NCBI GenBank assembly: GCA_021777105.1
Contig: JAIQZQ010000070.1
Span: 62,001-126,000 of the forward strand
DNA length: 64,000 nucleotides
Direction: 5' to 3'
DNA from: Candidatus Anammoxibacter sp.
Lineage (GTDB): Bacteria > Planctomycetota > Brocadiia > Brocadiales > Anammoxibacteraceae
Shown here: in pieces, positions 10,200 to 19,892 of the stretch
Position numbering within the stretch: the stretch's first letter is position 1
Layout: each line of letters starts with the position of its first letter
Program-made: the position numbers and the translations under genes
The notes under the pieces: model-generated
The model's input: the letters and a program-made list of their open reading frames with translations, nothing else
What the model was told of the DNA's origin: nothing
Databases searched by the model: none

Positions 10200-11777
10200 C
10201 TAACCATTGCCGTTCGGCGGCCACCTTTTCTTCTTGCCATTCTCGTCAACAATACGGTGTTTGGTTCCCGGAGGCAATACCTGAAGAGTCTTTAAGAACT
10301 CAATAATGGCGTCCTGCTCATGCTGACTCAGCGCTACGAACGACTCCTTTGAAACCACGGCCTCGCCATTATGAGCAAGGATAGCTTCCCGCAATGTCGT
10401 GAACTGCCCGTGGTGGAAGAAGGGCGGCTCATTTGCGACACCCCAGAGTTTGCGGGTAATAAATCGCGAGTTCCCCTCGAAGAACTCCGGCGAGCCTGCC
10501 GGCCGGTTCATATCGAGAGGCTCTTTGTTAGGGTCGCCCGGCCCATTAGTAATATCGTGAAGCTTAAGATCGGTAAAGGCCGGGACATGAACTATGCCTC
10601 GCTTAACCTTAAGACGCGGAAGCGGCAACCTCTTGTTAGTAAGGTCAACACTGAGCATGCGGGTATCGCCAACCTGCAAATTCCCCGGCGGGTTGAAGGG
10701 ATTAGGCTCAGTAAAAATCCACCCATCATTATCTATCGGCAAACTAGACACATGACATACGGAGCATCCAATATCCTCAAATAGCAGCTCTCCCATCAGC
10801 ACGGCTTCCTCTACAACCGGGTTGTTAGCGATTACACGGCCAGGCGCCGCCAACGTTGCTTGATGAATGACGCTTGCGGTTATGTCCGCCCTAGTTAGTT
10901 CGTTGACAAAACCGTCGCCGTCAGGATCGGCGCCAATACCAAAGCGTTCAGTGGACTGCATGCCGTGATGATGGTTGAAAGCGTTGTTTGTAAACTGACG
11001 GATCGAAACCACGGCTCCGGCCTGATGAAATGGGCGAATGATCAAATTGGGCGGATCAACCGGGCCTGTGGTGGCTAGGCTGGATGCCGGGAGCCCTTCA
11101 ACCTGAGAAGTATCCCATGCGCCTTCAGCGTTCCTAGCGATTATTCCAAAAGAAATTCCCTTGGTGACAAGGGGATTCGCTCCTCCCGGGCTCGTCGCGT
11201 CGCGAATCGCCTGTAAGTCGAAAGTCATCTGCCGCGCGAGCATTTCGATAAAGCCGGAACCGAACATACCCAAAGTGGCCCGGCGGTTGGCAATCGTCTG
11301 CAGTGTAACGGATTGGCCAATTTCATCCACTGCGCCCTTCGTGGAAGTCAGGTCATTGTTGTCAAAAGTAGCAAAGTCAAACCTTTGCCCCAACACGAAA
11401 ACGCTGGTCACGAAATCACCGCCACCTCCGGGAATCCCAAATGGCGCGTTGTGGCACCCGGCGCACGAGTTCGCATCCGGCCCGGAGATGCGATTGTTGT
11501 TCCGCGGGAAGACGAGAGGATCATTTTGATCTACCAGCGGATCGCCTGTCCCCTTCGTCAGCGGTCTTCCGCCCCCTTCCTGACTGGTCCAATTGGCCGT
11601 AAAGAGTTCTTCACCATGCGCAATAAGGCCCTTCATTGAAATAACAAACTCATTATCGTCCTGAAGATGTTTGGGAACGGCGACCTCTCTGCCTATTTGG
11701 GCGGTCGCACTCGCTGAAAAAAATCCTAAAGTGATAAACAACAAGCACAACAGACAGTATCTACACAATACACTCAT
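10200..11777 (-). CDS. Secreted di-haem cytochrome, putative di-haem oxidoreductase (DHOR) family
   Basis: 525 residues with a signal peptide (LLFITLGFFSASATAQ). Two c-type haem sites are visible: CAGCH at 105-109 and CSVCH at 338-342. The spacing and overall length fit the DHOR/thiol-oxidoreductase group rather than classical MauG or cytochrome c peroxidase. Further motifs are HHHGMQSTERFGIGADPDGDGF and RKLWGVANEPPFFHHGQF. Its electron partner is unknown. The DNA is visibly more GC-rich than both neighbours, which suggests a different origin. It lies between the cytoplasmic carbonic anhydrase and purC with gaps of 45 and 61 bp. Confidence 0.8.
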   Translation of the reverse strand: MSVLCRYCLLCLLFITLGFFSASATAQIGREVAVPKHLQDDNEFVISMKGLIAHGEELFTANWTSQEGGGRPLTKGTGDPLVDQNDPLVFPRNNNRISGPDANSCAGCHNAPFGIPGGGGDFVTSVFVLGQRFDFATFDNNDLTSTKGAVDEIGQSVTLQTIANRRATLGMFGSGFIEMLARQMTFDLQAIRDATSPGGANPLVTKGISFGIIARNAEGAWDTSQVEGLPASSLATTGPVDPPNLIIRPFHQAGAVVSIRQFTNNAFNHHHGMQSTERFGIGADPDGDGFVNELTRADITASVIHQATLAAPGRVIANNPVVEEAVLMGELLFEDIGCSVCHVSSLPIDNDGWIFTEPNPFNPPGNLQVGDTRMLSVDLTNKRLPLPRLKVKRGIVHVPAFTDLKLHDITNGPGDPNKEPLDMNRPAGSPEFFEGNSRFITRKLWGVANEPPFFHHGQFTTLREAILAHNGEAVVSKESFVALSQHEQDAIIEFLKTLQVLPPGTKHRIVDENGKKKRWPPNGNG

Positions 11778-11822
11778 AATTTTTCTCCTTTTTGATCGAG
11801 TCTCTTCGATCTGTGGTTTAGT

Positions 11823-12458
11823 TCATTTTTGTCTGGTTTCATAAAATTGCACTCCCCCCGATTGTAAATCATACATCCCCCCGGCTATCCCTATCTCGCC
11901 ATTATTAAACATTTCCTTCAAAACCGGACTTTGTTTTTTGATGTTTGCAATGGTTAATTCAACATTTATGCGCGCAACTTTTTCAACAAATTCGGTATTT
12001 TTAGAGTTCCTGTTTTCAGTAGGTTCCAGCGCCGCTTCTACAGCAGGTTTCAATTTTCTAATAAGGGTAGTCAAATTCCCGAGCTTAACATTGTCACATG
12101 CTCCTTTAATAGCGCCGCAGCTGCTATGCCCAAGCGCTACAATTAGCTTTGAGCCGGCAATCTTACAGGCAAATTCCATACTCCCCAATATGTCTTCATT
12201 TACAAAATTCCCCGCAATGCGGACGCTAAATATATCTCCCAGCCCCTGGTCAAAAATAAGCTCCGGCGATACACGCGAGTCTATGCAACTCAATATTACC
12301 GCGAATGGAAATTGTCCCCCGCTTGTTTCGCCCGCTTGTTGCAACAGGTTTCGGTTTGCTTTCAAATTGTTTTGAAACCTCTGATTTCCTTCTTTCAATA
12401 ATGTCAATGCCTTTTCAGGAGTCATGGACGCTTGTGTTTCTTTAGTATGAGTTCTCAT
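11823..12458 (-). CDS. Cytoplasmic beta-class carbonic anhydrase
   Basis: 211 residues without a signal peptide. Zinc and catalytic motifs: SCIDSR (Cys, Asp-Arg) and GHSSCGAIKGA (His-x2-Cys). The sequence continues with the family pattern IAGNFVNEDILGSMEFA. It lies 57 bp downstream of the SulP transporter on the same strand. SulP transporters next to or fused to carbonic anhydrases commonly move bicarbonate, so together they probably supply or recycle inorganic carbon. Confidence 0.93.
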   Translation of the reverse strand: MRTHTKETQASMTPEKALTLLKEGNQRFQNNLKANRNLLQQAGETSGGQFPFAVILSCIDSRVSPELIFDQGLGDIFSVRIAGNFVNEDILGSMEFACKIAGSKLIVALGHSSCGAIKGACDNVKLGNLTTLIRKLKPAVEAALEPTENRNSKNTEFVEKVARINVELTIANIKKQSPVLKEMFNNGEIGIAGGMYDLQSGGVQFYETRQK

Positions 12459-12515
12459 TGTTTTTATTTTATTTTAGATTAAATTAAATTAGATTAAATT
12501 AAATAATATTAATTA

Positions 12516-14075
12516 TTAATAGTCCGCTGTTTGCGCTTCGCCTCTGTTCAAAAGCACAACTTCAATACCTTTATCATTTGCAGTGTTTTTGAAGTTGTCT
12601 ATAATTTCCAGAACATCATAATCAATGCTTACCGACTTGCTCATGTCAATGGTAAGGTGTGTTCCCTCCAATAATTTATTCAGCGTTTCCAGGATCGCCC
12701 CTTTGTTTAAAAATGTCACCTCTTCCGCAAGCGTCATTTTTACTTTATGGAACTTGTTATCAAAAACTTCCTGGTGTAGAAAGTGCGAATTTTTAAAACT
12801 ATTTTTAATCAATATCACCAAGCCTACAACGGCGCCCATTGCGATACCTTTAAGCAGGTCGGTAAATACGATTCCTATAATAGTCACAATAAACGGCAGG
12901 AATTGGCACCAACCTAATCGATACATCTGCTTAAACAAACTTGGCTTGGCCAGCTTATACCCTACTATAAAAAGGATAGACGCTAAAACGGATAACGGAA
13001 TCATATTAAGCACATGAGGAATTGTGGTTACACAAATCAACAGAAAAAGGCCGTGTAGAAGAGTTGATAGTTTTGTTTGCCCGCCTGACTGTATATTGGC
13101 GGAACTTCGGACAATGACCTGTGTTATGGGCAACCCTCCTATTAAACCGGATATAATATTTCCTCCGCCTTGGGCAAACAACTCCCTGTTAGTATTAGTT
13201 ATGCGTTTATGAGGATCAAGCTTATCCGTAGCTTCTACACAAAGCAAGGTTTCTATACTGGCGACGACGGCAATCGTAAGCGCCACTATCCAAACTTCAA
13301 CGCTTATGATATGTGAAAAATCAGGCAACGTAAATTGGTTAAGAAAATCTAAAAATGTTTTGGCAACCGGCACACTTACAAGATGTTCCTTTTGAATAGT
13401 GTAAGCGGGGGAAAAAGCTGAAGTAATTAGTTGATAACCAATGCCCGCCGCAACAGCAACCAGCGGCCCTTGTATTAGTTTGAAAATATTGTGCTTTTTA
13501 GATAAATAAAGCTCCCACAAAAGCAGAATGAAAAGAGATATTAAGCTTACTATTACCGAACCGAGCGACACATAATCCAGCATATTCACCAGTTCCGAGA
13601 AAGTATTTTCCCCATCCGCTTGCAGAAATGAAAGGTCGCCTTCATAATCAGCGTCATAACCAAAAGCATGAGGGATTTGTTTTAGAATTATGATAAGCCC
13701 TATACCCGTTAGCATGCCTTTTATAACTGAAGAAGGGAAGTAATACCCGATAACGCCGCCCCTCAATAATCCCATTACAATTTGCATGATGCCCGCCAGC
13801 ACAACAGCGACAAGGAATATTTCAAATGCCCCTAACGATTGAATAGAAGTTAGCACTATCACAGCCACACCCGCCGCCGGACCGCTCACACCCACTGAAG
13901 AGTTGCTCAATGACCCTACTATTATACCTCCCACTATCCCGGCTATTAAACCGGCAAACAAAGGAGCTCCACTGGCTAATGCTATTCCAAGGCAAAGCGG
14001 CACGGCAACAAAGAAAACTACAACGCCGGCAGGCAAATCATTCTTGAAATTTGATAATATATTTTTTGTAAACAT
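12516..14075 (-). CDS. SulP-family anion transporter with STAS domain (probably bicarbonate or sulfate)
   Basis: 519 residues. The N-terminal FKNDLPAGVVVFFVAVPLCL block, ASGAPLFAGLIAGIVGG and SVGVSGPAAGVAVIV are typical SulP signatures in the first helices. About 12-14 membrane segments are followed by a STAS domain from about residue 430. Placement directly before a carbonic anhydrase favours bicarbonate import (BicA-like), but sulfate cannot be excluded by sequence. It starts at an ATG 20 bp after the porin stop and is probably in one operon with the porins and the carbonic anhydrase. A truncated copy of its first codons lies at 19893-19996. Confidence 0.9.
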   Translation of the reverse strand: MFTKNILSNFKNDLPAGVVVFFVAVPLCLGIALASGAPLFAGLIAGIVGGIIVGSLSNSSVGVSGPAAGVAVIVLTSIQSLGAFEIFLVAVVLAGIMQIVMGLLRGGVIGYYFPSSVIKGMLTGIGLIIILKQIPHAFGYDADYEGDLSFLQADGENTFSELVNMLDYVSLGSVIVSLISLFILLLWELYLSKKHNIFKLIQGPLVAVAAGIGYQLITSAFSPAYTIQKEHLVSVPVAKTFLDFLNQFTLPDFSHIISVEVWIVALTIAVVASIETLLCVEATDKLDPHKRITNTNRELFAQGGGNIISGLIGGLPITQVIVRSSANIQSGGQTKLSTLLHGLFLLICVTTIPHVLNMIPLSVLASILFIVGYKLAKPSLFKQMYRLGWCQFLPFIVTIIGIVFTDLLKGIAMGAVVGLVILIKNSFKNSHFLHQEVFDNKFHKVKMTLAEEVTFLNKGAILETLNKLLEGTHLTIDMSKSVSIDYDVLEIIDNFKNTANDKGIEVVLLNRGEAQTADY

Positions 14076-14095
14076 AACTTTTCCCTTATGTGGCT

Positions 14096-15484
14096 CTAAA
14101 ATGATAGCTGGTACTGGAACAGATACTTGTAGTCTATATCATCCGGCCCCGGGTTCTCATTGTCAATTCGCATAGCGTTAAACTGAAGTTTTGATTTGTG
14201 TTTTGCAAAAAACCAATTAAGGCCAATGGTGGTTTCCCTTGTTGCGTCAGTTTCCAATTGGTCGTCAAAATCAACAAGTGAATATCGACCGGTTACTTCA
14301 AACTTCCTAGGGATGAGAAAGTACCCGGTTTGAGCAAAAACTCCCTGATCTATTATATTTGTGCCTGAAATGCCATGCGTCTTTCTCCAATAATATTCTC
14401 CTATAGCGGAAAAACCTTTGTATTTAAACCCATATTCACCCACAATGCTTGTCCTGTCCGTTTCGTTGGCCGTAACCTCTCCAAAGCCTTCCAGATCCAT
14501 CGTTACATCTTCCGTGCTGTCAAAAGCAATAGCGCCTGATATATGAGCCAACGGGGTTTCTGAATATTCTATATCACTTTCAACCTCGGCTATTCCTTTT
14601 CCGTATCCACCTAACAGATTATAGGAAGTCCGCAATAGAAACATGTGTTCGTTATTATCATTCCGGCTTTCGTTTCTATTATTGCCGTTAAAGAACCCAA
14701 AATAATATTCTAGTTTTTTATCAAATAATTTACCAAAACTCTGAACACCAATCTGTCTATTCAAGGCGAACTCGTTATTCGCTACTGATCTATCAATCAA
14801 TTGCAGATTCTCAGAAGAGACCACACGCTGCCGGTTAAACGGAACTTTCCATTGTCCCATCCGAATCTTGGCAAAAGAATAGCGTGTATAATCAGCCCAC
14901 CAATCAATCAACTCAACTGATTTACTTTTATCTTTAGATCCTGTTGACTTTAACGCCAATTCAATCTTGTATTTAAAGTCCCTATACGCATTGCCTGTCC
15001 ATTTAATCCTGGCGCGTCGAAGCCTGAAAGAGCTGTCATCATCTTTTCGGTCAAAATCCTCAAGGCTATACCGAAACTGAAGTCTTCCATTAGTTTTCAT
15101 GCTAAATTTTCCATCGTGTGTTCTTAAATAGAAACCTTTTTTATAACCAATATCCAGAGGAAGTTTTATATACGAAACTAACTCTTCCCGGTTATCTTCT
15201 ATCTCAAAATATTCACTAATTTTCTTATCTACAATTTTATCTATATCTTCCCTCACAAACGCTGTTTCATTAAATGTATTGGCAATTTTCTGCCCGGTTT
15301 GTTCCGCTAACATTGCTTTCAGTTCCCTAATCTCATCCTTTTGATAAGCCATTTCCCGTTTAAATGTTTCCATTTGTTGAGCAAAATTATCTGTAGGTGA
15401 ATTCACCTGGGCATAAAGAATACCCGCGTTATATAACACAGTAGTTGCCGCTATTAAAATAATTCCCTTTATTCCTATTTTCAT
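14096..15484 (-). CDS. Outer-membrane porin, phosphate-selective OprO/OprP family
   Basis: 462 residues. A signal peptide (IILIAATTVLYNAGILYA) is followed by a coiled-coil segment (METFKREMAYQKDEIRELKA) that forms trimer or peptidoglycan contacts in such porins, then a 16-18-strand type barrel ending in the terminal Phe of QYQLSF. The barrel start LRTHDGKFSMKTNGRLQFRY and the RRARIKWTG segment match the OprP family. Paralogous over the full length to the next porin (15627-17027). Located just upstream of the SulP transporter, so it may admit anions such as bicarbonate, phosphate or sulfate. That role is inferred from context. Confidence 0.88.
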   Translation of the reverse strand: MKIGIKGIILIAATTVLYNAGILYAQVNSPTDNFAQQMETFKREMAYQKDEIRELKAMLAEQTGQKIANTFNETAFVREDIDKIVDKKISEYFEIEDNREELVSYIKLPLDIGYKKGFYLRTHDGKFSMKTNGRLQFRYSLEDFDRKDDDSSFRLRRARIKWTGNAYRDFKYKIELALKSTGSKDKSKSVELIDWWADYTRYSFAKIRMGQWKVPFNRQRVVSSENLQLIDRSVANNEFALNRQIGVQSFGKLFDKKLEYYFGFFNGNNRNESRNDNNEHMFLLRTSYNLLGGYGKGIAEVESDIEYSETPLAHISGAIAFDSTEDVTMDLEGFGEVTANETDRTSIVGEYGFKYKGFSAIGEYYWRKTHGISGTNIIDQGVFAQTGYFLIPRKFEVTGRYSLVDFDDQLETDATRETTIGLNWFFAKHKSKLQFNAMRIDNENPGPDDIDYKYLFQYQLSF

Positions 15485-15521
15485 ACATTCTCACTTTACA
15501 AATAAAAATTTATTAAAAATA

Positions 15522-15620
15522 TTATCTCTCTGCTATGGCTAACATCTCTATGATTTTAGCAGTTTCTTTTGTAACCACTACAAAGTCAATGCCTCTATCT
15601 GTAATAAGCCGGATTAACAT
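15522..15620 (-). CDS. Possible 32-residue ORF or STAS-like remnant between two porins
   Basis: An ATG at 15618-15620 opens a 32-codon frame (MLIRLITDRGIDFVVVTKET then a short helix) ending at 15522. There is no good ribosome-binding site. The peptide vaguely resembles the last strand and helix of a STAS domain (compare NDKGIEVVLLN in the SulP gene nearby), so it may be a scrap of a lost gene. Confidence 0.25.
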   Translation of the reverse strand: MLIRLITDRGIDFVVVTKETAKIIEMLAIAER

Positions 15621-15626
15621 TAACCC

Positions 15627-17027
15627 CTAAAACGCCAGCTGATATTGGAATATATACTTGTAGTCTATATTGTCAGGCTCCTCGGAATTACGATTTAAAA
15701 ATCTGACTGCGTTAAATTGGAGCTTAGATTTATGTCCATTAAAAAAATAGTTAACACCGACGGCGGCATTCCTTAACGCGTCTTTTTCCAGTTCATTGTC
15801 ATACTCTACAAGGGAGTACCTGCCGGCCAATTCAAGTCTTTTGGGGATGAGTAAATATCCTGCCTGAACAAAGAAACCATGATCTATTAAATTTGCGTTT
15901 GCAACTCCACTCTGCTTCCTATAATAATATTCACTGATTAATGAAAACCCGCAATATTTGAATCCAAGTTCTCCCGCAACCTGAGTTTTATCAATTTCGT
16001 CAGCAGTTACAGCCCCAATATCATCCAGCGCAAAGGTTGCATCATCGACACTATTAAACGAAATAGAGCTTGATATATGAGCTTTAGGTTTAACTGAATA
16101 TTCTAGATCGCCTTCAGCATATGCGTATATGCCAAAAGGATTGTAAGAGGCCCTGAATACCCAGAGATGCTCATTATTGTCGTTTCTGCTTTCGTTTCGA
16201 AAATTGCCGTTCCAGAAACCGCCATAGTACTCTAATTTATGATCAAGCAGTTCTCCATGAACCATAATCCCAATCTGCCTGCCTAAATTAAATTCGTTAT
16301 TAGCGACAGATCTATCTATCATTTGTAATTTCCAAATAGGTGTAGTCTGTTGACGGTTAAATGGTATCAGCCATTGACCGAACCGGAGCTTTGCGTTAGG
16401 AACGTAAGTAATATCGCCAAAGAAATCAATCATTTCAACCGATTTGCCGCCATCTTTTGAACCCGTTGAACGTGTTTCCAATTGGATAAAATAATTTATA
16501 TTGGGATTATATGCATTGCCATGAAAGACCAGCCTGCCACGGTCTATTCTAAATGAGCTGTTGTCCTCTTTGTCGTCAAAGTCCTCAAAGGTATATCTGA
16601 ATTGAAACAAGGGGTTCATCACAAAGCTAAAATTGTTGTCATATGTTCGGAGATAAAAGCCTTTTTTAAAACCAATATCAAGGGGAAGTTTTATATACGA
16701 AGCCAACTCTTCCCGGTTCTCTTCTTTTTCAAAATATTCATCAATTTGGTTTTCAACAATTTTATCTATATCTTCCCTCACAAACGCTGTTTCATTAAAG
16801 GAGGAGGCAATTTGTTGGCCTGTTTGTTCCGTTAACCTTGCCTTTAGTTCCCTAATCTCATCCTTTTGATAGGCCATTTCTCTTTTAAAGGTTTCAATTT
16901 GTTGCGTAATATTGTCAATGGCCGGGATTTCCTGAGCATAGACATTGCCTGAATAATGAAAAATGGCAATTATTGTCATTAAAATAATTTCTTTTATTTG
17001 TTTCTTCACACTATCGTCCAGATTCAA
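15627..17027 (-). CDS. Outer-membrane porin, OprO/OprP family (paralogue)
   Basis: Up to 466 residues. Same layout as the neighbouring porin: leader (LMTIIAIFHYSGNVYAQ), coiled coil IETFKREMAYQKDEIRELKA, then a barrel ending QYQLAF with the C-terminal aromatic needed for outer-membrane assembly. The first codon of the longest frame is TTG; an ATG 16 codons in (MTIIAIFHYS) gives a cleaner signal peptide, and neither has a strong Shine-Dalgarno. The first ~30 residues are nearly the same as those of the unrelated TPR protein at 17039-19549, 11 bp upstream, pointing to a local duplication of the leader. Confidence 0.87.
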   Translation of the reverse strand: MNLDDSVKKQIKEIILMTIIAIFHYSGNVYAQEIPAIDNITQQIETFKREMAYQKDEIRELKARLTEQTGQQIASSFNETAFVREDIDKIVENQIDEYFEKEENREELASYIKLPLDIGFKKGFYLRTYDNNFSFVMNPLFQFRYTFEDFDDKEDNSSFRIDRGRLVFHGNAYNPNINYFIQLETRSTGSKDGGKSVEMIDFFGDITYVPNAKLRFGQWLIPFNRQQTTPIWKLQMIDRSVANNEFNLGRQIGIMVHGELLDHKLEYYGGFWNGNFRNESRNDNNEHLWVFRASYNPFGIYAYAEGDLEYSVKPKAHISSSISFNSVDDATFALDDIGAVTADEIDKTQVAGELGFKYCGFSLISEYYYRKQSGVANANLIDHGFFVQAGYLLIPKRLELAGRYSLVEYDNELEKDALRNAAVGVNYFFNGHKSKLQFNAVRFLNRNSEEPDNIDYKYIFQYQLAF

Positions 17028-17038
17028 CTGCTAAAGGT

Positions 17039-19549
17039 TTATATTAATATTTGTGTTGAGTTCGTAGGCTTCCATTTTAGACGAATCCGTAAAGCCCTAT
17101 CTTCAAACTCCTCTGCTTTATCATTTTTCCCCATGTTCCAGTAACATTCCGCTAAATTGTCTAGTATTGGAGCTATTTTTGAATGTTGCTTGCCTAAATT
17201 ATTTTCCATTATAATTAGAACTTGCTTGAAAAGTGGTTCGGCTTTGGCAAACTTGCCCTGTACTCCATAAAGCGCGGCAAGATTGTTCATCAATATTCCT
17301 ACACTGTCATGTTCTTTGCCAAATAAAGTTTCCTTTGTCTCTAATGCCTTTTTATAAAGAAGCTCTGCTTCGGCATACTTGCCGCGTATTCCATAAACTG
17401 ATGCCAGGATATTCATCAGGTCGCCAACACTAGAATGTTCGCTTCCAAGTAGTTTTCCCCTTATCACCAACGCCTTTTTTAAAAAAGGTTCAGCATTGGA
17501 AAGATCCTCCTGAATTAAATAGATTTTAGATAAGGTATGCATTATTGTTGCCACATTCAGATGATATTCCCCGTAATTTTTTTTATTTATCACCAAGGAT
17601 TGTTTGTAAATAAATATAGCCTCTTCATATTTGCGCTGTGCTTTATAAAGTTCACCCAGATTATTCAGTAATTTTGCCACATTTAGATGTTTGTCCCCAA
17701 ATGTCTTTTTTTGAATCATGATCGATTTCTTGTAAAGTGTTTCGGCTTCTGTATACTTTTCCCGAGAACTGTAAAGCCCTGCTAAATTATTCATTGGGAA
17801 TACCAGACTTTGATGTTCTTCTCCATATATTTCCGCTACAATCTCTGACGATTGTTTAAAAAAATACTCAGCCTCTGCATATTTGCCCTGGGCTTTGTAA
17901 AGTAGGCCAAGATTGTTCATTACTAACGCCACATCAGGATGTTCATCCCCAAAAAGCTTTTTATTTATCGTCAAAGATTGAGTGATAAGAGCTTCCGCTT
18001 CAACATATCTTCGTTGTTCCGCATACAATTCACCCAGATTATTCATTGATATAGCAACATCACGATGCTCTTTTCCATAGATTCGTTCTTTTATTGCCAG
18101 CGCTTTTTTATAGTATGATTCGGCCTCAGTTATCTTGCCTTGAGTCCTGTAGATTATAGCAAGATTATTTACTGATTCTGCAACTGTCGAATGTTCGTTT
18201 CCGAAAACTTTTTGTCTTATAATCAGCGACTGACTTAGAAGCGTTTCCGCTTCCGCATATTTACCTTGGGATCTATAAAGTCCCGCAAAATTATTCATTG
18301 TAAATGCTATATCTGGATGCATTTTTTTCAAAGTTTTTTCGTAAATTTCAAGGATTTGCTTAAAAAGAAGCTCTGCTTCGCTGTATTTGGTTTCTATGAT
18401 ATAATAAGCGCTTGCTAATGTGTTAAGTATTGCCGCAAAAGCTGGATGTTCTTTTCCAAGCGCCTTTTCTCTAATTGCCAGAGCTTGCTCGTAAAAGGGT
18501 TTAGCTTCATCATATTTACCCTGAGCCAAACAAATAATTGCTAATGTATGCATTGATGTTGCAACATCGGGGTGTTCTTCTCCAAAGATCTTTTTTCTAA
18601 TCGCCAACGACTGTTTACTAAGCGTTTCTGCTTTGGAATATTTTCCCGTGATTTTAAAAAGAGCTCCGAGATTATTCATAGTATCCGCTATATCATGATG
18701 TTCTTTTCCAAAAGCTTTTTCTCTAATTGCCATTGCTTTATAAAAAAGCGACTCAGCTTCTGAATATCTTCCCATAGCACAATGAAGTTCCGCCAGATTG
18801 TGCAGTGAGGACGCTATATCAAGATGATCTTTTTCCAACGTTTCTTCTCTTATTGACAATGCTTGAGAGTGAAGATATTCTGCTTCGGCATAATTGCCCT
18901 GATATTGATACAGTTTTGCCAGATTATCAAGCGCAGTTGCAGTTTCATGATGATCCACCCCAACAGTTTTTTCTCTAACTTGTAACGCTTTTTTGAAATA
19001 GGGCTCGGCTTTTTCATATTTCCCCATAACTCTGTAAAGTTTACCTAGATTATCCATGGTAGTCGCTAAATCATGATGGCCTTCTCCCAGCGTTTCTTCT
19101 CTAATCGCCTGCGCCTGATAAAAAAGAGACTCGGCCTCTGAATATCTTCCCATAATTCTGTAAACTTCCCCCAGATTATTCATAGAGGTTGCAATATCTT
19201 GATGATCCCTTCCTGACGCTTTTTCTTTGATGGCCATGGCTTGTTGGAGAAGCGATTCCGCCTTTTTAAATTTCCCAATGAGGCTATAGATATTAGCGAG
19301 ATTGTCCATTGATCTCGCTGTGTTGTGATGATCCGTCCCGTATGTTTCATTCGCAACTTTAAGAGCATTTTCAGCAGTTAAAAGCGCCCCAGTATAATCA
19401 CCCTCTTTATAAAGGGTATCTATATGATTATTTAAATCATCCCATGACTCCGCTAGAGCATATGCGTTGATTGAATAATGAAAAATGGCAATTATTGTCA
19501 TTAAAATATTTTTTTTAATTTGTATCGTCACACTCTCGTCCAGATTCAA
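17039..19549 (-). CDS. Exported tetratricopeptide-repeat protein (TPR_12/kinesin-light-chain type)
   Basis: Up to 836 residues. A leader (LMTIIAIFHYSINAYALA) is followed by about 18 consecutive 42-residue TPR units with the recurring pattern NNLGxLYxxxGKYxEAExLxKQALxIxEKxxGxEHPDVA. This 42-residue type (TPR_12/NPHP3-like) mediates protein-protein binding. The protein is probably periplasmic. The longest frame uses TTG at 19549; ATG 16 codons inside is an alternative start. It is the first gene of the block that continues with the porins, SulP and carbonic anhydrase. Its partner is unknown. The tail after the last TPR is only about 30 residues. Confidence 0.88.
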   Translation of the reverse strand: MNLDESVTIQIKKNILMTIIAIFHYSINAYALAESWDDLNNHIDTLYKEGDYTGALLTAENALKVANETYGTDHHNTARSMDNLANIYSLIGKFKKAESLLQQAMAIKEKASGRDHQDIATSMNNLGEVYRIMGRYSEAESLFYQAQAIREETLGEGHHDLATTMDNLGKLYRVMGKYEKAEPYFKKALQVREKTVGVDHHETATALDNLAKLYQYQGNYAEAEYLHSQALSIREETLEKDHLDIASSLHNLAELHCAMGRYSEAESLFYKAMAIREKAFGKEHHDIADTMNNLGALFKITGKYSKAETLSKQSLAIRKKIFGEEHPDVATSMHTLAIICLAQGKYDEAKPFYEQALAIREKALGKEHPAFAAILNTLASAYYIIETKYSEAELLFKQILEIYEKTLKKMHPDIAFTMNNFAGLYRSQGKYAEAETLLSQSLIIRQKVFGNEHSTVAESVNNLAIIYRTQGKITEAESYYKKALAIKERIYGKEHRDVAISMNNLGELYAEQRRYVEAEALITQSLTINKKLFGDEHPDVALVMNNLGLLYKAQGKYAEAEYFFKQSSEIVAEIYGEEHQSLVFPMNNLAGLYSSREKYTEAETLYKKSIMIQKKTFGDKHLNVAKLLNNLGELYKAQRKYEEAIFIYKQSLVINKKNYGEYHLNVATIMHTLSKIYLIQEDLSNAEPFLKKALVIRGKLLGSEHSSVGDLMNILASVYGIRGKYAEAELLYKKALETKETLFGKEHDSVGILMNNLAALYGVQGKFAKAEPLFKQVLIIMENNLGKQHSKIAPILDNLAECYWNMGKNDKAEEFEDRALRIRLKWKPTNSTQILI

Positions 19550-19696
19550 CCGCTAAATGTTTATATTAATTTGTTATGTTACCCTGATGCGACTACCTTT
19601 GCCGTCAACGCAAAAATAAACAGAGGGTTTATTACTTTAGAATAAAATACTACCTAGGCCGGAGCATATGATACCGTTATTTTTGCGCGAATTTTA

Positions 19697-19885
19697 TCAC
19701 CCCCCCCCTAACCCCTCCCATCAAGGGATGGGGAATTAAAGGTAAATACTTAAATTCAATATTCCCCCATTGGATAAAACTTTTTAAAATTATGATTTAA
19801 GCCAAAACGCGTTTAAGAAGCCAAATCCCCCTCCCCTTAGTGGGAGAGGTTAGGGGAGGGGGTATTTAAATCGCTCAACTTAGGT
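19697..19885. repeat. Inverted-repeat element with C-rich and G-rich ends
   Basis: A C-rich arm (cccctaacccctccc) at about 19700 is mirrored by a G-rich arm (gggagaggttaggggaggg) ending near 19862. The right boundary TAAATCGCTCAACTTAGG resembles the terminal repeats of the element at 41965-42173. No coding capacity; MITE-like. Confidence 0.6.
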
Positions 19886-19892
19886 AATATAG

